Assembly: GCA_013076295.1 (NCBI GenBank)
Contig: RQOL01000658.1
Location: forward strand, 1,612,001-1,676,000
DNA from: Sanderia malayensis
Taxonomy: Eukaryota; Cnidaria; Scyphozoa; Semaeostomeae; Pelagiidae
Reading direction: 5' to 3'
DNA length: 64,000 nucleotides
The notes beneath the pieces were generated by a model that was given only the letters and a program-made list of their open reading frames with translations, searched no databases and was not told where the DNA came from. Within the stretch, counting starts at the first letter, position 1. Each line of letters opens with the position of its first letter. Made by a program: the position numbers and the translations under genes. Shown here in pieces: positions 44,101 to 55,900 of the stretch.

Positions 44101-46321
44101 CGCATCAAAATAGATACGGATAGCCAGATCAATTCTGATCCTTCTAGCAAGACGTTTTTAAAGTGATCCGGTCTCGTGTAAACAGCAAATCCGGCTTACT
44201 TTTGATCCGTTTTCAGGTTTACATGCGCTGTCGCGCTGTGCGCATATTCTTGTTTGGATTCTCAGCCTCACTTCGTTTTTTTACCTCTATTTCATGCGAA
44301 TCCGCACTTGTGTAAACGGAAAGCCCATCAGCAACACAAGTAGTGCGGCTCCGTGTAAACGCAACCTATCCGTATCACTTTTGATACGGATCAAAAGTGA
44401 ACCGGTCTCGTGTAAACGGGGCCTAAGACTTAGTCAGTTTCCTGCCTCGTTTCGAAGATGAGGTGTTTACGTAAGTAAAGTCTAAAGAATTTTCTAGAAT
44501 TGAATGATGAATCATAATAAGTAAATATCACATGGCTGTGTGGTTAGCGCTGCGATGCTATGCGCCTTCGCTGGGGAATTGCCACACTGGCAGCTTTTGT
44601 CGCAAATGGCTAATTGGGACTTTGATGGCCAGCTGCTCTGTATAACATTTAATTTCTGCTCTACTTTGTGCAAGGGATGCAAGTATTTTGGCCATTGCGC
44701 TATAACATCAATTTTCGCAACTTTCATAGCAACCTTACATTTGGCGCAAGCGCAGTTAGAATTTTCCACTCTCTCCAGTCTCCAAAGACAGTTGCAAGGC
44801 CTCAGTTGCTGCAAGTTGCAAGAAATTGCTACATGTAACAACTCTTGCGAAGCTTTGCTACATCGTTTACCACCGCGTTACCGTAAAGCATTGCCCCTTG
44901 TAAAAGAAACTGATTTGAACGAAAATACCAATTAGGCTGCTTAATTCAAAAACCAATGTTTAGAGAAGGCTCATTCTTAATATTAATATGTTATTATTTT
45001 ATTTTTTGCTATTTGATTTAGTTTTGAAGCCGATGGGAGTAATGATGAGATGGACAAAAGTTTTTTGAAAACCAAGATTCGCCTTGATAGCGACGGAACA
45101 ACCTACTGGAACTCACCACTGGTAGTTGTAAGCACGTGCCGTTTAGACGTTGGGGACTTTCCCTTCGACACGCAATTGTGTACCCTGAAATTCGGGCCGT
45201 GGAATTCCGATGCATCGAAAGTAGATGTGACCGCGGACCGAAATCCGATGACGACCAGCAACTATTTGGAGAGCAGTGAGTGGACGCTAGTCGAGGCGAC
45301 CAAGAAAAGATCATCCAATAAATACTCGTGCTGCGTATATCCATACACTGACGTCACAGTTACAGTGAAACTGCGCAGGAAATCGCTGTTTTATCTGTTT
45401 AACTTTGTTGTGCCGTACGCTGTGCTATTGTTCTGCGTTCTCGTTGGCTACTTCTTGCCACCACACAGCGGTGAGCGCATTGCACTGTCACTTACAATAT
45501 ACCTCGCTTTCTCGATTCTAATACAAACGTCATCTGGTTATTTGCCGAGGTCAGCGGAACTCTCGGCTCTCAGTATTTTCTACTTCATTATAATGAACGA
45601 GCTGGCCTTATCTGTGTTGACAACGTGCGTGGTCATAAACGTGCACTACACGTCTGAGTGGAGTGACAAAGTGAGCATGCCGAAATGGATCGAGATCCAC
45701 GTTCTTCAGCGCTTTGAAACGGTCTTCCAGAAACTCGGACTGCTTTCGAGTAGTTCTGAATGGCAAAACTACCACGCTGGAAGTACCCTGCTGTATCGGA
45801 AATATTCGAGTTTCCTAGCAAATCTCAGAGACGCGAATAATGTCGATGCGGAGGAGGAGGACCAACCAATTGGAGGGGAGCATCGATCTGCAATTTCCAA
45901 TATCCTTGAGCGGCGTGATGATCTCACTTGTCACCAGAGAGAGATCGAATTTCGAACAATGAAGAAGTCTAACCACGAAGAAGAAGATAGACATTCAACT
46001 TCTACAAGTTCTTCTATTATGAAATCGAGATTCAGTCCTAAATTAAATCATTGCAATGAGATGGTAAACTTAGCAGACAGTGTTGCAAGGTTCGATGATG
46101 GTAATGACGATGCAGGCAATTGTCAACCGACTTTACAATCAATTCTCAGCTTAATGAAGAGCATTAATGAGCAAACAATTACTGATATGATAAGCAAGGA
46201 GAATGGTGACAAGTGGAAAAGACTCGCAATGGTTTTAGATCGATTATCATTTGTGTTTTTCACATTTTTCACACTTTGCGTTATGTTGGCGTTTACTGTT
46301 ATTAAGCCAGCATTTCTCTGA
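41182..46321 (+). CDS. Nicotinic acetylcholine receptor-like alpha-type subunit
   Basis: Exons 41182-41257, 42365-42501, 43276-43320, 43440-43549 and 45022-46321 join in phase to 555 residues. Exon 1 codes a signal peptide (FILAGLCVICV). The small third exon (15 codons, LKTSLWIRM) and the fourth (WVPDIVLYN, loop A) match the ancient nAChR exon pattern. The Cys-loop pair is C162/C176 with exactly 13 residues between, and a vicinal CC pair (226-227) in the loop C context YSCCVYPY marks an alpha-type, ligand-binding subunit. M1 (FNFVVPYAVLLF), M2 (GERIALSLTIYLAFS), M3 and a C-terminal M4 (VFFTFFTLCVML) follow, with a long M3-M4 cytoplasmic loop. GER before M2 suggests cation selectivity. The subtype cannot be named: M2 is divergent and the usual W-x-PPA motif is changed to WNSPLV. 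Exon 5 alone codes everything from before the Cys-loop to the stop. Confidence 0.87.
43568..43705. mobile_element. CCTGGTTTCC foldback MITE (family E) copy
   Basis: Opens with CCTGGTTTCCACATGGTC and GTTGAGGGTCGCTCAACG. Closes with CGACCCTCAGCGACCCTCAA and ACTATATGGAAACCAG, the inverse. It starts about 20 bases after the exon 4 splice donor of the receptor gene. Confidence 0.7.
44011..44426. mobile_element. Foldback element with AGGCCCCGTTTACACGAG ends
   Basis: The left AGGCCCCGTTTACACGAG is exactly inverted as CTCGTGTAAACGGGGCCT at the right. Internal pieces such as GATACGGAT and GTTTACACGAGACC repeat in both orientations. About 415 bases in receptor intron 4. It shares the GTTTACACGA motif with the 1.1-kb palindrome at 39433 but otherwise differs. 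Confidence 0.7.
44530..44940. other. Unclassified intronic segment with open frames on both strands
   Basis: Opposing open frames of 131 and 109 codons overlap here. The sequence starts with GGCTGTGTGGTTAGCGC, which resembles a tRNA A box, and holds inverted GCAAC/GTTGC motifs (GTTGCAAGGCCTCAGTTGC). No protein family is recognised. It is most likely a repeat rather than a gene. Confidence 0.3.
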
Positions 46322-46696
46322 GAATTTACAAATTATTTATCAATGCGAATTATTAATATTTTCAAAATCTTACTTAAGTGTCCTCTGTTTAAAAGCACTT
46401 TACGCTTGTTTATTTTAAGCTAGAGTTTATGTGTTTGTAAACGGCAAAAGATAATTTTGTGGTCAAAAGCACCTCCCTGAAAGCGAATTATTTGGATATC
46501 ACGACTGCATGGCAAGCAACAGAAATCGGAAAATGGAATAACATCATGCTTGAAGAAATGAAACAAAGCAAAAAGTCAGGTGACTAAAAATTTCAATTAT
46601 ATTTTGAGTGCATAAAACATAAATGCACAATGATTCCAACTAGTTTGTCCTGAACCTGATGTGATGGTCTCGCCATCCAACAACTTTAACCCTTGT
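46322..46696. other. Receptor 3' flank
   Basis: AT-rich, no gene or clear repeat. A variant poly(A) motif CATAAA is present near 46612, but no AATAAA was found. Confidence 0.35.
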
Positions 46697-49010
46697 GCAG
46701 TGGCGTAGTTAGTGGTACTGCGCAGGATCGTACATGACGTAGTGATGTCTTAATGGCTGAGCCATTGGCCTTGGAGTTAGGCTCAGGGTTAGGGTTAGGG
46801 TTAGCCTTTGCGGAGGAGAAAGGTGGTCAGAATGCGCAGTAGCGTAAATATTGGCACTGCGCAGGAGCGTATATGATGTAATAGTGTCTTTAATGGCTGA
46901 GGCATTGGCCTTAGGGTTGGGGTTAGGGTTAGCCTATGCAGAGGAGAAAGGTGGTCAGAATGCGCAGTAGCGTAAATATTGGTACTGCGCAGGAGCATAT
47001 ATGACGTAATAGTGTCTTTAATGGCTGAGAGGCATTGGCCTTGGGCTTAGGGTTAGGGTTAGGGTTAGCCTATGGGGAGGAGAAAGGTGGTCAGAATGCG
47101 CAGTAGCGTAAATATTGGTATTGCGCAGGAGCATATATGACTTAATAGTGTCTTTAATGGCTGAGGCATTGGCCTTAGGGTTGGGGTTAGGGTTAGCCTA
47201 TGCAGAGGAGAAAGGTGGTCAGAATGCGCAGTAGCGTAAATATTGGTACTGCGCAGGAGCATATATGACGTAATAGTGTCTTTAATGGCTGAGAGGCATT
47301 GGCCTTGGGCTTAGGGTTAGGGTTAGGGTTAGCCTATGGGGAGGAGAAAGGTGGTCAGAATGCGCAGTAGCGTAAATATTGGTATTGCGCAGGAGCATAT
47401 ATGACTTAATAGTGTCTTTAATGGCTGAGGCATTGGCCTTAGGGTTGGGGTTAGGGTTAGCCTATGCAGAGGAGAAAGGTGGTCAGAATGCGCAGTAGCG
47501 TAAATATTGGTACTGCGCAGGAGCATATATGACGTAATAGTGTCTTTAATGGCTGAGAGGCATTGGCCTTGGGCTTAGGGTTAGGGTTAGGGTTAGCCTA
47601 TGCAGAGGAGAAAGGTGGTCAGAATGCGCAGTAGCGTAAATATTGGTACTGCGCAGGAGCATATATGACGTAATAGTGTCTTTAATGGCTGAGAGGCATT
47701 GGCCTTGGGCTTAGGGTTAGGGTTAGGGTTAGCCTATGCGGAGGAGAAAGGTGGTCAGAATGCGCAGTAGCGTAAATATTGGTACTGCACAGGAGCATAT
47801 ATGACGTAATAGTGTCTTTAATGGCTAAGGCATTGGCCTTGGGCTTAGGGTTAGGGTTAGGGTTAGCCTATGCGGAGGAGAAAGGTGGTCAGAATGCGCA
47901 GTAGCGTAAATATTGGTATTGCGCAGGAGCATATATGACGTAATAGTGTCTTTAATGGCTGAGGCATTGGCCTTGGGCTTAGGGTTGGGGTTAGGGTTAG
48001 CCTATGCAGAGGAGAAAGGTGGTCAGAATGCGCAGTAGCGTAAATATTGGTACTGCACAGGAGCATATATGACGTAATAGTGTCTTTAATGGCTAAGGCA
48101 TTGGCCTTGGGCTTAGGGTTAGGGTTAGGGTTAGCCTATGCGGAGGAGAAAGGTGGTCAGAATGCGCAGTAGCGTAAATATTGGTATTGCGCAGGAGCAT
48201 ATATGACGTAATAGTGTCTTTAATGGCTGAGGCATTGGCCTTGGGCTTAGGGTTGGGGTTAGGGTTAGCCTATGCAGAGGAGAAAGGTGGTCAGAATGCG
48301 CAGTAGCGTAAATATTGGTACTGCACAGGAGCATATATGACGTAATAGTGTCTTTAATGGCTAAGGCATTGGCCTTGGGCTTAGGGTTAGGGTTAGGGTT
48401 AGCCTATGCAGAGGAGAAAGGTGGTCAGAATGCGCAGTAGCGTAAATATTGGTACTGCGCAGGAGCATATATGACGTAATAGTGTCTTTAATGGCTAAGG
48501 CATTGGCCTTGGGCTTAGGATTAGGGTTAGGGTTAGCCTATGCGGAGGAGAAAGGTGGTCAGAATGCGCAGTAGCGTAAATATTGGCACTGCGCAGGAGC
48601 GTATATGATGTAATAGTGTCTTTAATGGCTAAGGCATTGGCCTTGGGCTTAGGGTTAGGGTTAGGGTTAGCCTATGCGGAGGAGAAAGGTGGTGAGAATG
48701 CGCAGTAGCGTAAATGTTGGCACTGCGCAGGAGCGTATATGACGTATGTGTATCCATGATGCTGAGGCATTGGCCTTAGGGTTAGGGTTAGGGTTAGGGT
48801 TAGCCTATGCGGAGGAGTAAGGTGGTCAGAATGCGCAGTAGCGTAAATACTGGTACAGCGCAGGAGCATATATGACGCAATGGTGTCTTTAATGGCTGAG
48901 AGGCATTGGCCTTGCGCTTAGGGTTAGGGTTAGTGTTAGGGTTAGGGTTAGCCCATGCGGAGGAGAAAGGTGGTGAGAATGCGCAGTAGCGTAGTTAGTG
49001 GTACTGCGCA
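46697..49010. repeat. Satellite array, ~17 copies of a ~132-bp TTAGGG-bearing unit
   Basis: Each unit carries GGGTTAGGGTTAGCCTATGC, GGAGAAAGGTGGTCAGAATG, CGCAGTAGCGTAAATATTGG, TACTGCGCAGGAGCATATAT, a TGACGTAATAGTGTC segment and GGCATTGGCCTTGGGC. I counted about 17 copies of the last motif. Monomers are 130-134 bases and partly organised as dimers of about 264-268. The first and last units differ most (GCGTAGTTAGTGGTACTGCG at both array edges), as expected if the interior is homogenised. Repeated 65-67 codon minus-strand frames are artefacts of the unit. Confidence 0.92.
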
Positions 49011-49032
49011 GAGGCCAACCGGGGAAAACAAT

Positions 49033-49381
49033 CAGGGTTGCCATATTGGCCTTTTTAAGGCCAAATTGCTCGATTTTGGCCTCTTTTCATGTTGATTTGC
49101 CTGAAAAAATAGCATTTGGCCTGACACTAAAATTTGGCCTTTTTTGGCCTGTTTTCTCGATTATCTTGAAATTCTTAACTTTCGAATTTTTCCTTGTTTA
49201 TCGCTTATAATAGTTCAGTTATTTTCGGCTCTCGGGGTTCAAGTGCTTTCCTAAATATACATCTACGCATGCGCACAGCGACATTTTATGACGTCAATTT
49301 AGTTTGGCCTCTTTTTGACCATTTTGGCCTCTTTTTGAAGCTGGTTTGGCCTGCTCGTTCCGAGACAATCTGGCAACCCTG
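49033..49381. mobile_element. hAT-type MITE with 8-bp target duplication
   Basis: The termini CAGGGTTGCCATATTGG and CAATCTGGCAACCCTG are inverted. The element is flanked on both sides by AAAACAAT (49025-49032 and 49382-49389), an exact 8-base direct repeat. CAGGGTTGCC-type ends with 8-bp duplications are typical of hAT transposons. The interior has TTTTGGCCTC runs and no transposase, so it is non-autonomous. Confidence 0.85.
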
Positions 49382-49389
49382 AAAACAAT

Positions 49390-49978
49390 GGCGGACAGTG
49401 AGAACAGAAGGAAATACATTTGCGAGTCTTAAAATTACGCCAAACATAACAAAATAGCTTGCAGACGAAGAAAGCACATTCAGCAGCGTCGTGGTTATCA
49501 AGGCTAAAGTATATTGCTTGGTAAATTTGATTTTAAAGTAATGTTAGACTTGTAATATGTGGAATGTTTCAACTTGATTTGAGGGGGAGGGGCGGTTGGC
49601 CGGTGGGGCTATGATGAGTTGATGCTATGCTTCTCCAAAACTTGATTATTTATGAATACCATGTGCGCAACTACTCTGCCCGAAGTATGCAGGTGCAAAC
49701 TGCAATGCTACAGGTGTTTAGACCAGTGCAGTATTTGTAAATATTTGGTAGAAAAGATGTCTTTTCTGTTTTTGAAAAAAACATGTTTCGTCTTCGTTGA
49801 TTAGGTAATAAAGCATTTGTGTAATCTACCTGCATTGTTTTTGTTATTATTGTTTCGTTATTCCCCTAAAATCGTTGTGCTTTTTGTGATAATTTGCTAG
49901 ATATCATCAGTAAGTAGTATTTTCCTTCCCACCTTAGATCAATAAGTTTTATGGTATTGGAAATGGTACTTATTTGCA
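49390..49978. other. TMEM94 upstream region
   Basis: The sequence right after the hAT element, read with the target site, gives AAAACAATGGCGGACAGTG, a possible start-like context that meets a stop after 14 codons. No gene is supported. The region probably holds the 5' leader of TMEM94; CCTTCCCACCTTAG at 49923-49936 may be the acceptor of a leader exon. Confidence 0.35.
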
Positions 49979-52900
49979 ATGGAAGATATCAGCTTGCAGG
50001 ACTACCAGGTAGAAGAATGCGGTCTGTCATCAATAGAGGCTGCAAGGCGACTAAGAATAACAATAAAAGATGAGGTAGCTAAATACCAGCATGAATCAAA
50101 GTCGTGGCCAATTATTTCAAGCTTTTCTGGAACCTTTTTAAATAATAGAAGTTTGCCTGTTGATTGGTTCTGGGCAGCTATGCTTGTTTCAGTCACTGTG
50201 CTATTGGCACTTGGATACATTTTGAATGAAGACAAATATAGGTAGGTAATAAACAGTTAGATTGATAGAAAAACTTATGTATAATGCATAATGCATAATG
50301 TTATGCTTAAATCATACCAAATATTTATGACACATTTTGCTAGATTATCAGTTAAACCAAATTTTGACATTCCTAGTAGCTGCTGACTTAAGGTCCATGG
50401 CATTAATTTTATCTAGAAAGCAAGGACATGTATAGAGACACTACTTTAAAAACCCATGAGAACATGCATGTATTTTTCATGAAGTTACTGCTTCCAACAA
50501 TGCTCCTTTTTGTCTCTTATTTCAGAGGATCTGCCCCACTTTTTGAATGCATTGTCACAGGCCTATTCACTGCCACGTGTTTGGCTCTGTGCTTGAGAGA
50601 GAATTCCTTACTGCACTCTGAAATCAAAAGAAGCATATTGGATGTGTTGGGGAAAGAACAAAGTTTGTCTACATTTATTTCTGTCAATGCACTCAATTGG
50701 TTGATACATTCAACCTCACTCATTGACTAATATGTTTGTGAATCTAACACTGTATTTGACCCTGCCGGCATAGCATTATCAAATAAACAATCAACGGCTC
50801 GACGTTTCACAATTAGTATCACAACTGTTGTCTTCTTTGCAGACTCAATGCATCATGATGCATTTCTGGATGTCAGATGTCCCACTTCCCCAGCCATCAC
50901 GGTAGTCTGGACATACAGAGACAATCAACTTGTTAATCTACCTTGGAATCTATTAGTTGAAGGAGATTGCATTGTTCTTGGTCCAAGTGAAATTGCACCT
51001 GCTAATATTGAACAGGTAAAGAGAGGCTTGGTATTGTCTTAGACGTTTCTCTCCTTTTAAGATTGTTTGTAGTAGTCAACTACCTCAGGTATCTTTTCTT
51101 TCTTGCTCCAGGTATCTTTTCTTTGCTGTCTTTCTTTCTACTAGTAGTAGTTCATGTCCCCATTACTTGTTCAATATCTACAAAGCCCTATAATGCTGCT
51201 CTGTTATGATTTATTCAAAGGTAGGAGCTACAACTGGAATTCTGCATCACCTTGATGCTGGTGAAGTGTTCAACCCACCACACTCATCTACAAAAGGTAA
51301 TTTTTTTTCAATTTTTTTAATACAGTTTAAACCCTGATACTTCTAACACAAAGTAGAATAGAAAGATAGGGGGGATGGAAATTGATTTGCGTTAACGGTG
51401 TCAGATTATTGAGAGTCAAATCTGAGGCACACGTGAAACAACGGAGGCAATTATGAAGATGCTTATGTTTGTTTGTTCAATGATTGTCATGATAAGAACA
51501 GAAGTTTGTCATGTCATGAGCAGGAGTGTTTATGAGTGTGATGTTTTGAGAGATACTTCTTCCATCATCGTTGATATGTTTGTGTTTGTCAGTTTTGTGA
51601 TTATCATAATAAGAATAGAAGTTTATTATCATGTCATGAACAGGAGTGTGTACGAGTGCGACGTTGCGAGAAATTCTTGTTTGATCATCAGACTTTTTCG
51701 TTTCACCAAAGAAGACAATGTTCGCTATATTGAGTAAATTTGACTTTTTTTATTACTTGATTTAAACGAGTTGAAATGAACTTGTTTACAATTTTGTTTT
51801 TCTTAGATGGCATTGAAGACAGTGATCAAGCCGCCGCTTATTTTCCATGCCCAAAGCAAAGATTCATCGTGCTAGATGCTCCAATCAAACGCTGTATAAG
51901 GTTTTTGTTACGTTGTTTTTTACTTACATCCATCTTTGCATTATATAGAGCAACTATCATTACACTATTTTACTTCAAGCTATTCTAACAAATTATGTTT
52001 TCGTTACAAATTAGGTCGTTACTGCAGCATGGTTTTCAAAGACCACTGAGTATTGTTAGCCACGATATGAAGAAGATCATGACTGCTTTAAGGAAGAAGC
52101 TCATATGGTTCTTCTTGGTATGCTTTTGTATTTCCATTCTGGTCAATAAAGTATTGAATATTTCTATTGTCGATATTGTTTTCTTATTTCTGCGTTGTTT
52201 GCTTCGTTTCAGATCTCTTCTATCTTTGTAAATTATGTGAGACTTCGTCTTGAGGCAACCACTGTTGGACATTACAGTGAAATAATGCTTCTTGGCACTG
52301 TAAGTATACATTGCAACAAATCTGTAGACATGATTATAGAAATTACTCCACAATGCAGCAAGAACAATGAAATATCACATATAAGACCATCCAGCCTATT
52401 GTTCAAATACAATAAGCTATTGTTTCTTCTATTGTTTTGAGCATAGATATCATCCTAGAGCTTTTTCACCCAATGGCTTTTACATACGGGTTTTACTGTA
52501 CTCTCTCTCACAATGTCAGCCATGTAGCTATTTGTGCCGTCCACATTTTTTGCCGTTACGGTCGTATCATCAATTTCAATTCTTCACTTTCAGGGCTACG
52601 TTCTTATACCACTCTCTCCTTTCCTATTTCCCATTTTGTGGTTCGGCGTTTCGTTATACGGAGCAGCACGGATAAATACAATTTTCAAGCATACAGCTAA
52701 GGTAACTAGCATTCACCTATCTTTACATGCTTTGTTTGTTACATTTTAGCAGTAAAGTAACAGCTCTCAGTAGTGAAGCGTTGTATATACAACCAGTTAG
52801 TTGCATAGAGCTGTGAGGTTCATGGCTCTAATTCACTATTTCAGTCTGAAAGCAGCAGTCTATTTGCAATTGTTAAAGAATTCTGGCGCATACTACGTGG

Positions 52901-55900
52901 GGATCCTTCATCTTTGCCAAGAACGGCCAATCTTCTTCACACTTTAGGCAGTGTCTCGGTAAGCTACCCTTTTTGTATGCCACCAATTTAGTAATAATAA
53001 TGTATGATAATATTGTATAATAATAATAATGTATAATAGTAATGCATAATTTACACTGTTATTTGTTTACAGGTGTTTTGCTGTGTTGATAAGCATGGGG
53101 TGCTGTCCTACCCAAACCTCACCCCTGGTAACGTGCTCCTTTTTAAAGACGTCGTGACGAACGATACAAAGGAGCAGATGCCAGAGAAAGACGAAACCTC
53201 TGAGTTTCATTTAGCAAATGACATAAGAAGACCATCGAAGTGCCTAGACAGTGAGTTGCTTTATTAGCATGGACGTATCTTTGAAAGATTCCACCAGCTG
53301 TGTTGTTTAGATTCATACTTACAGCAATAGTAGGTCAGCTTAAAGCAGTAGTAGCTCAGCTTAAAGCAATAGTAGCTCAGCTTCGTGTAAAGCAATAGCA
53401 GCTCAGCTTTCGCAGCTATTGTATACAGATACCCACATTGTCAAAGTGTCATAGATGCATACTTTTATGTAGATGCATACTTTTCTAAAGTTGCTCAATG
53501 TTTGTTACCATGAAGTAGGTACTTTGGATTACGAGTCGATTTGAATTTTGTCGCCTAGATATCGATGAAGTGAACTTTGAAAGCGATCAGACAGAAGTGC
53601 TTAATATCTCCTATGATTTTCAAGTGAGTTCCTTGCTTGTTTGGTTGACATTTCTATAAGATGCAGTAGAGCGTATCGTAGATATTATGTTTAAGTAGAC
53701 TGCATTTTGTTTTCTTGTGAATTTACGTTGTGGATTTGTTTTTCAGAGAAATAACAGGATCCAATTTGATGATCTAAAATGGCATGACTACATCGAATCT
53801 CTCAAGCCGTTGGTATGTGCTTTAAGACAACCTTAGCCCTCTTTTGATGCTATTATCCAAGATGCTATTATCCAAAATGCTTTATCCGAGATGCTGTTAT
53901 TCAAGATGCTGTTATCCAAGATGCTTTTCTTGGCATTGCAAGCCTTTGTTTTTCTTTTAAGGGTCTTAACATCATGTTGAATTCTTCGTGTTGCTTTCCG
54001 TTGAAGAGGTTGCTACACGAGCACCTAACTTCTCATGTTTCGTTGGCTGCGAACAGTACACCTGTGCCGTTTACAAGGAGGTAAAGCGTTTTGCATGCAG
54101 CTTATTTTGATTCGTAACATTCCTACCTCGTAACATTCCTACCACGTAGGAATGAATGTAGTAGGAATGAATTGGCTTTCTACTTTCTACTATATACTTG
54201 TACACGAGAGCTAGACCTCTCTGTCACAACTTTGCTTAACACAAGGCTGTAAACAAAGCAGAGCAAGCTGAATAATACAGGGCAAACCTATAACGTTTGC
54301 TATCCTGTTCTTTCGAACATAAGTTAGGGTTGGGACGGAGATTTGGTTACTGTTTGGGGCGAAGAGTAGCAGAAAAAGATGAGAACATCCTTACATAATA
54401 AATATATAAATTATATATAACGTACAGTGTGCTTGCGAAATAAATCACGTACGCGGTTGTCTGTTGAAGGAATCTTAATCACAAGAATCACGAAACGTTT
54501 ATTTTCTAGCGCTAGATCCTATGTTTTAGGCGTCAATTATGTGTTGACGTTATTGTCCATGCCATTTATTAACACACGATTGCCGCCACATTGTTAACAA
54601 TTTATTCACGTTTCTTTGTTACAGGTGCATGTGCCCACTTGCTAAAGAGATTGGCTTTGAAAACAAAGTTACAGAAGGATTCATAAAATACCAGCAAATA
54701 TTCTCATTCCGTCCAGTGGTAAATAAATTTAGAGTAATTTACATCATGCTACCATTCGTAGACTGTTTTCCTTGAACTATCACATCTGATTATAACAGCT
54801 GCCTATATCTTGTAACTCAGTTGGAAGAGAATTTCGAATAGAACAAATCCAACATCTCTTTATTTTCTAGCATGCATCGGAGCTGTCTAGTATCTACTCC
54901 TCCTATTTTCTATCGATTGCCAAAGAGAAGCCTGTGCCAAGCATGATATCAGAAATAGTTAAAGATAAGGCCTCGGGTAAGCAACTTGCAATACATTCCC
55001 TCACCCTGTTCTCATTCCTATTCCACACAAGATGCACGCCACCCTATGCACTTCATGCTTTATCCATATTTATCTGTGTTCCATCTTTTACACATGCTAT
55101 TGTCCCATGATAACCTTGTATTTGCCTTTCTCAATCCCTTGCTGCATTAATTCAATGTGTTCCATCTTTTACACCTGATATTGTCCCATGATAACCTTGT
55201 ATTTGCCTTTCTCAATGCATTCTTGCCGTTAATGCATCTCATACATCTCTGCAGGTTTACTACAACTTCTAAGTCAAGGTTCAGCTGACATAGTTCTTGA
55301 TGCTTGCTCTGATTTCTGGAACGGGGATGATCTATGCGAACTTTCTCCTTATCACAGGTTCAATTGACGTTTCAGCATTACTTAGTTTCAAAAGTATTTT
55401 CTAAAAAGAAACACAACATTAAAAGATTACATCTCTTACAAAAAGCTTCTGTTGACTTCGAGTATCTAATTGTTTTACGACATCACCTCAAAGTCATCAT
55501 ATTTTTGTTTTATTTGCAAGTTATTCTTGCGTTCATTGTTATTGCAACTTATTTATTTTTTATAGACGCAAAGCACTGGACTTTTATCAAAGAATGCGAA
55601 CAACTGGTCATTGTATTGCGTTCTCTTACCGACCTTTGATTGATGTAAGTGAGCTATAATACATTTGTTTCTATTTCTACTATGCCTGACTCTTTCATAT
55701 ATCATGCAACAAACAGACGGTCTCTTGATAGCAGCTAATGTATTGTATCTGATGAAATAACTTCGTATAGAGATTGTTATTACTATCATTGAAGACTATG
55801 GTGAGAGTTACAAAGTTGGAGAATTCAGTGACCTAATGTTTCTGATTAATAAGCTTCATTTTAGAGGTACTTGTGGGATTGTTTGAAGACTTCTTGTTTT

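Noticed and set aside
44540..44935. 131-codon plus-strand frame and its 109-codon antisense partner as a small gene
   Set aside because: Inside a receptor intron, no family similarity, internal inverted motifs; more likely a repeat.
46801..48869. Six or more nearly identical 65-67 codon minus-strand frames, looking like a tandem gene family
   Set aside because: They repeat with the satellite period, end at repeat boundaries and read through telomere-type hexamers; they are artefacts of the unit.
46780..49010. TTAGGG runs as a true chromosome end
   Set aside because: Hexamers come in short clusters inside a longer unit, with genes continuing on both sides.
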